A stretch of DNA of 44,864 nucleotides, taken from assembly GCA_013115125.1 (NCBI GenBank), contig JABANN010000268.1, forward strand, positions 1 through 44,864, written 5' to 3'. The stretch's first letter is position 1. Each line of letters starts with the position of its first letter. Below are positions 41,501 through 44,864 of this stretch, piece by piece. Source of the stretch: Perkinsus olseni (taxonomy: Eukaryota > Perkinsozoa > Perkinsida). The position numbers and the translations under genes are program-made. The notes under the pieces are model-generated. The model did no database searches. It was given only the letters and a program-made list of their open reading frames with translations, and was not told the origin of the DNA.

Positions 41501-42346
41501 GTTCTCAGACTAGTAGATGTTCTGTTATAGGGCGCGGTTTGAACTATTGGATCGCGAGAGGAGTCCTCCGTATTCCGTATTGTATTGCGCTCCAGTTGAG
41601 AGAGCGCAAGGCGGAGACCGACATGCACTTGGGGCTCCGCGCTTGAAGCCGTGAATTCTACTGAGCATCCTTGGAAGAGGACTTGAGCGTCATTTCAAAA
41701 AGCATCTTCGAACCAGTTGTCCGCATCTGAAAATTGAGGATATGCCTGGGCGTCCATGATATTTGCGAATGGGCATGATATACATGGCAGTGTGAAGTGT
41801 ATGAGGTAATTTACCTAAGGTAAGTGACTTACCGTAAGTCTTCACTGATAACCATGTAGGCCTATTGACGGTGAGCCATAATCTTCCCGGTCCAGGTGGC
41901 CTATCTTCATTTGAGGAATAGGGCATATCTCCATGGTGCGCTTTTGCCTCACGGTAGCCACTATAGTGAATTGCGTTGAGACGTTTGTCAATCTAACCCT
42001 TCTCCCGCCAAGATCATCTCTGTAGATCCATGCAGGGGAAACAGCTTTCCGCTCGTTCCCGCGTGTCGGGAAGAATGAACTTTCATGGCCTCGGGGGCCT
42101 TTCACGCCCTAACTTGGCACCTGAAGCCATGCAATGGCGCTCGTAGCTAGATGTAATATAATGTATATATACTACTATGCTGCCGCGAAATCATCACATT
42201 TTGCAGTCGCCCAGGTACCGCGCAGTCCTTGGTCAGGCTAGTGACTTTGTAGCACTACGATCGAATCTCAGTCGCGGGAGGGAGAAGCGGTAACTGCTTT
42301 CTGACTTGATTGAGCCACTCTAGTCAGTGTCGCTCGTCCCGTCCTC

Positions 42347-43434
42347 ATGCCTGCTGAAGCCAAGACCCTTTCGACGAATGAACCAGCGGGGGGCGAATCT
42401 GGAGGTAGGGTAAACAAGGTGCTCGAATCAGCAAGCATTTTCTTCTTGGCGTGGCGTCACTCCCAACAGTAAACTGGCTTCTCGAGCTTCCCTTTATAGC
42501 CTAGTTGTAGTAGTTGCAGCCACTACAGGATAGTGTTACAGTTTCTTACTGCCCTTCAGTGAGACGAGATGGGAAAATATCCGAGCTCGTCTTTCGTGTT
42601 GGCGACGTCGCAAAGTACGAAGTCGGAGAGGTTATCTGCTCACCAACGAAACTGTTTGAGCTCTTCAACTACCATGTAAACCGCACCTTCTGCTCTGCTG
42701 GGTGTTCCCTATATTGCTATCTGTGCTCTCTACCCTGTCAGCTCGAAGTGTGTCCCATGGGCGAGGCCGAAGACAGCTTCAGCGCTTACATTTGCCGGGT
42801 CCCCATAGACGTTACGTAAGCAGGCTTTGCGGTATAATTCTGGCGGGAATATCTCCAGCCCATACTCTGAGTTCAGGTGTGGACTCCCGAATCGTGTACG
42901 AAAACGTTAACTACGAGATTATCCTAGTGAACCAGCGGAATAGCGGGGAATCGATCGTAAGCATTCTCTCCTTCGGCTGCCGAAGCTCGGCAACTGGTGC
43001 TCCTGTATGAAGGCACGTTAAATGCTTATGTATCACTGCTTTCGCGGCTCCTCCTTAGACAGTTAGCCTTACTACGCACGAGACATCCGATCAGACTGAT
43101 AAATCGGTTCCTGCTGAGCAGAGGGACCGCAGGAGTTAGTTAACGCCGCGTTTTCATATCTCATTGAGGGCTGCCACAGTAGAGCATGCTTCGTGTTTTC
43201 CTGGTCCGCCAAGAAGAGAAGGCTCTCCGGAAGCGAAATTGCCCAGCGGGGAGCGGCTGAGGTTTTGAAATGAAGCTGACCTCTTGACGGCTCTTGATGG
43301 AGCACGGTGTTCCTGTCTTTCACAACTTCGCCATGATGTATGGGCTGGAATCTTTTGAGAACGCCTGTTTCACAAGAACAGTTCTCGATTGCGTTGCTAG
43401 TACTCTGGCTCCGCGCATTATGGTAGTAGAATAG
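42347..43434 (+). CDS. MATH-domain protein, tandem copy 1
   Basis: Exons: MPAEAKTLSTNEPAGGESG (ATG 42347, donor gtaggg); after a cttcag acceptor RRDGKISELVFRVGDVAKYE, GEVICSPTKLFELFNYH (42560-42676); then LEVCPMGEAEDSFSAYICRV; then RIVYENVNYEIILVNQRN (42890-42945); then HSRACFVFSWSAKKRRLSGS near 43170-43220; and a last exon VFHNFAMMYGLESFENACFT with a stop at 43432-43434. The beta-strand order ELVFRIENVTK, SPTK, YPxG, LVNQ, FSW matches meprin/TRAF-homology (MATH) domains, which bind peptides in ubiquitin-ligase adaptors and USP7-like enzymes. The last exon vaguely recalls a BTB/BACK helix but I do not claim it. Exon phases match copy 2. Confidence 0.65.
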
Positions 43435-43439
43435 CACCT

Positions 43440-43705
43440 CGGCTATTGTGCATCATAGGTCAATTAACCCGTTCTCAATCGAGCTGTCCGCAAAAATCAG
43501 CCGCCCAACTTCAAGAAGCCGGAAGAGCAGTCAACATTCACTGATGACGGGCTAGTACCGCGATCACCATCCTCGCCATTGAGGCTCATTTCTATCGTTT
43601 TATCGCCTCGGCGGAATTATATGCAGGGGAATCACCATACAATACATCTAGGTCGCCCATGATTGTCAATTTGTTGGTTCCCCGTTCTCCCATCTGAGCG
43701 CCGCA
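43440..43705. repeat. intergenic repeat unit matching 41210-41490
   Basis: A diverged copy of the block at 41.2-41.5 kb: GCATCATAGGTC, GGAAGAGCAG, CTAGTACCGCGATCACC and GATTGTCAATTTGTT align in the same order and orientation. It is the spacer of the MATH tandem array. Confidence 0.7.
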
Positions 43706-44103
43706 TCGGTCGTGGAAATGGATGTCCCCAGCGGCTGAATTGACTTTCTTGATCATTAGCTCGATGGCCTTATTCGCGGTATCGAACTCTTTATTCCTAA
43801 ATGCCCGCCCCTCAAGTGACTTTTCTATCCGCCAACTTGAGGCATCCAGCGCAGGCGCTTGTGGTTCAGGCCCGCTGCTTCGGAGGGCATGTTTAAAAGA
43901 AGGGCTCTAGTGGATCCATTTTAGTCGATCGATGCAAGATTGCGACGTAATGATGCTTGGGCGAACAGAAATTTTGAGCCAATTGGAATGCTCCCGGTGC
44001 CAGCGTAGTGATACTGTATTCTCCCTCCCTCCGCGGTGACCGTAAATCGTTACAGCTGGAAACACCGGATGTATTGCAGTGTTACTCCTTGGGCTTAGTT
44101 CTC

Positions 44104-44864
44104 ATGCCCGGAGTAATGAGAATCTCGGCCGAAGGCGCGGAGAGTGGAGGTAGGCTTGAGAATGATACTCATGCCGACCTTCGAATCATATCAGCCCTTC
44201 TTGATGCTTTCGGCACTACATGTCGAAAACTCAGTGCAGGGCGCAGAGCGATCAGCCGTTGGGCAGGCCTCAGCTTGGAAACCCCATGCAGGGGCGCTGA
44301 AAGGTCTACTTCTGCTTCTACTCAGATGACGAACACCCAAGAGTATCCGAGCTTGTCTTCCGCATCGAGAATGTCACCAAGTACAAAGTCTGGGAATCTA
44401 TTAAGTCGCCAACCAAACTCGTCGAGCACTTCAACTATCAGGTGAATGGTGACTTCGTGTTGCCGATCACTAGTAGCTGTTCGTGTCTATATTGGATATT
44501 GGAGCTCCTTAATATTCCCAAGGTCGTCGCGTATCCGGGAGGTCACCCTGATCATCCGGCTGGCGGCGAGGAATTGGCTGTGTATGTACATTTACTAGGT
44601 AGGGAAAGTGAGGAAGGTCTAAGGCTTGTCTTCATCTCTTCTTCGGCTCCACAGCGCTTACATCTCAGGAACCGAAGAAGCTCCTCAGCCACTCAAGCTT
44701 ACCGTCACGCTGGTGAATCATAGAAAGCTACAGTAGCGGATTCTCATGTGAGCAGGATCGTCAGCGCCACGTTTTCAAGAATGTGTGATTTTGTAGATGG
44801 ATGACGATTGCTCGCATCGTATCTTCCGGCATATCTTGTCACACCTCGCTCCGCCCAGCGGTTT
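44104..44864 (+). CDS. MATH-domain protein, tandem copy 2 (partial, runs off the window)
   Basis: Starts MPGVMRISAEGAESG (ATG 44104) with the same gtaggc donor position as copy 1. The next exon reads DEHPRVSELVFRIENVTKYK then SPTKLVEHFNYQ (to about 44431). After a ttcccaag acceptor follows VVAYPGGHPDHPAGGEELAV (YVHLLG), the yP.G...LslyL strand pair of MATH domains, then PLKLTVTLVNH near 44690-44720, and a likely exon DDDCSHRIFRHILSHLAPP at the window edge. It is closer to the MATH consensus than copy 1. Confidence 0.65.

Noticed and set aside
41815-41845. ACTTACCT-like sequence as the 5' end of U1 snRNA
   Set aside because: The bases form a small palindrome of splice-donor-like repeats, but no U1 stem-loop I sequence follows on either strand and no CATACCAC lies at -57.
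1-44864. Transposons, retroelements, virus-derived elements, CRISPR arrays or a spliced-leader RNA gene
   Set aside because: I looked for transposase, reverse transcriptase and capsid motifs, long terminal repeats, regularly spaced repeats and the dinoflagellate/perkinsid leader sequence on both strands and recognised none; a profile search could still find degraded pieces.

Overview
The window reads as nuclear DNA of an intron-rich eukaryote with moderate GC, most likely an alveolate protist of the Perkinsus type. That placement is an inference from the gene set, the short GT-AG introns and the base composition. Almost every protein gene is cut into exons of about 50-200 nt. The exception is one intronless S1/P1 nuclease gene. 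I recognise no transposon, retroelement, virus copy or CRISPR array.

Layout from left to right. 1-334: 3' end of an unidentified gene behind a TGT repeat. 580-10000: three tandem eukaryotic glutathione synthetase genes (plus strand). The first has lost key active-site motifs; the last two share an almost identical 3' block. 10165-12153: two putative membrane-protein genes. 12306-13782: USB1, the U6 snRNA 3'-end phosphodiesterase. 14269-20144 (minus strand): a very large polymeric truncated haemoglobin gene with eight globin domains of two alternating types. 20976-30018: two tandem GH5 glycosidase genes of the EGCrP2/EGH1 (GH5_12-like) type, with N-terminal membrane segments. 30328-34493: large subunit of chromatin assembly factor 1. 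34.7-36.1 kb: small unassigned genes. 36.6-40.3 kb: genes for U2, U4 and U5 snRNA, all on the minus strand, with the S1/P1 nuclease gene between U4 and U5. 41.2-44.9 kb: tandem MATH-domain genes, the last running off the end.

Three observations stand out. First, the eight-domain globin, built as a repeated B-A di-domain. Second, the three spliceosomal snRNA genes share an 8-base element, CATACCAC, at the same distance (57-58 nt) upstream of each inferred RNA start, and a CAACT...AACA element right after each terminal stem; this looks like the organism's snRNA promoter and 3'-end signal. Third, all three tRNA genes seen (Leu-CAA, initiator Met, Cys-GCA) lie inside introns of protein genes, two antisense in the globin gene and one sense in the second GH5 gene.

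A common theme is tandem duplication followed by local sequence exchange: near-identical tracts, introns included, link otherwise diverged paralogues in both the glutathione synthetase and GH5 pairs. Exon boundaries were read by eye from GT/AG sites plus protein-family continuity, so gene spans are better supported than single splice sites.
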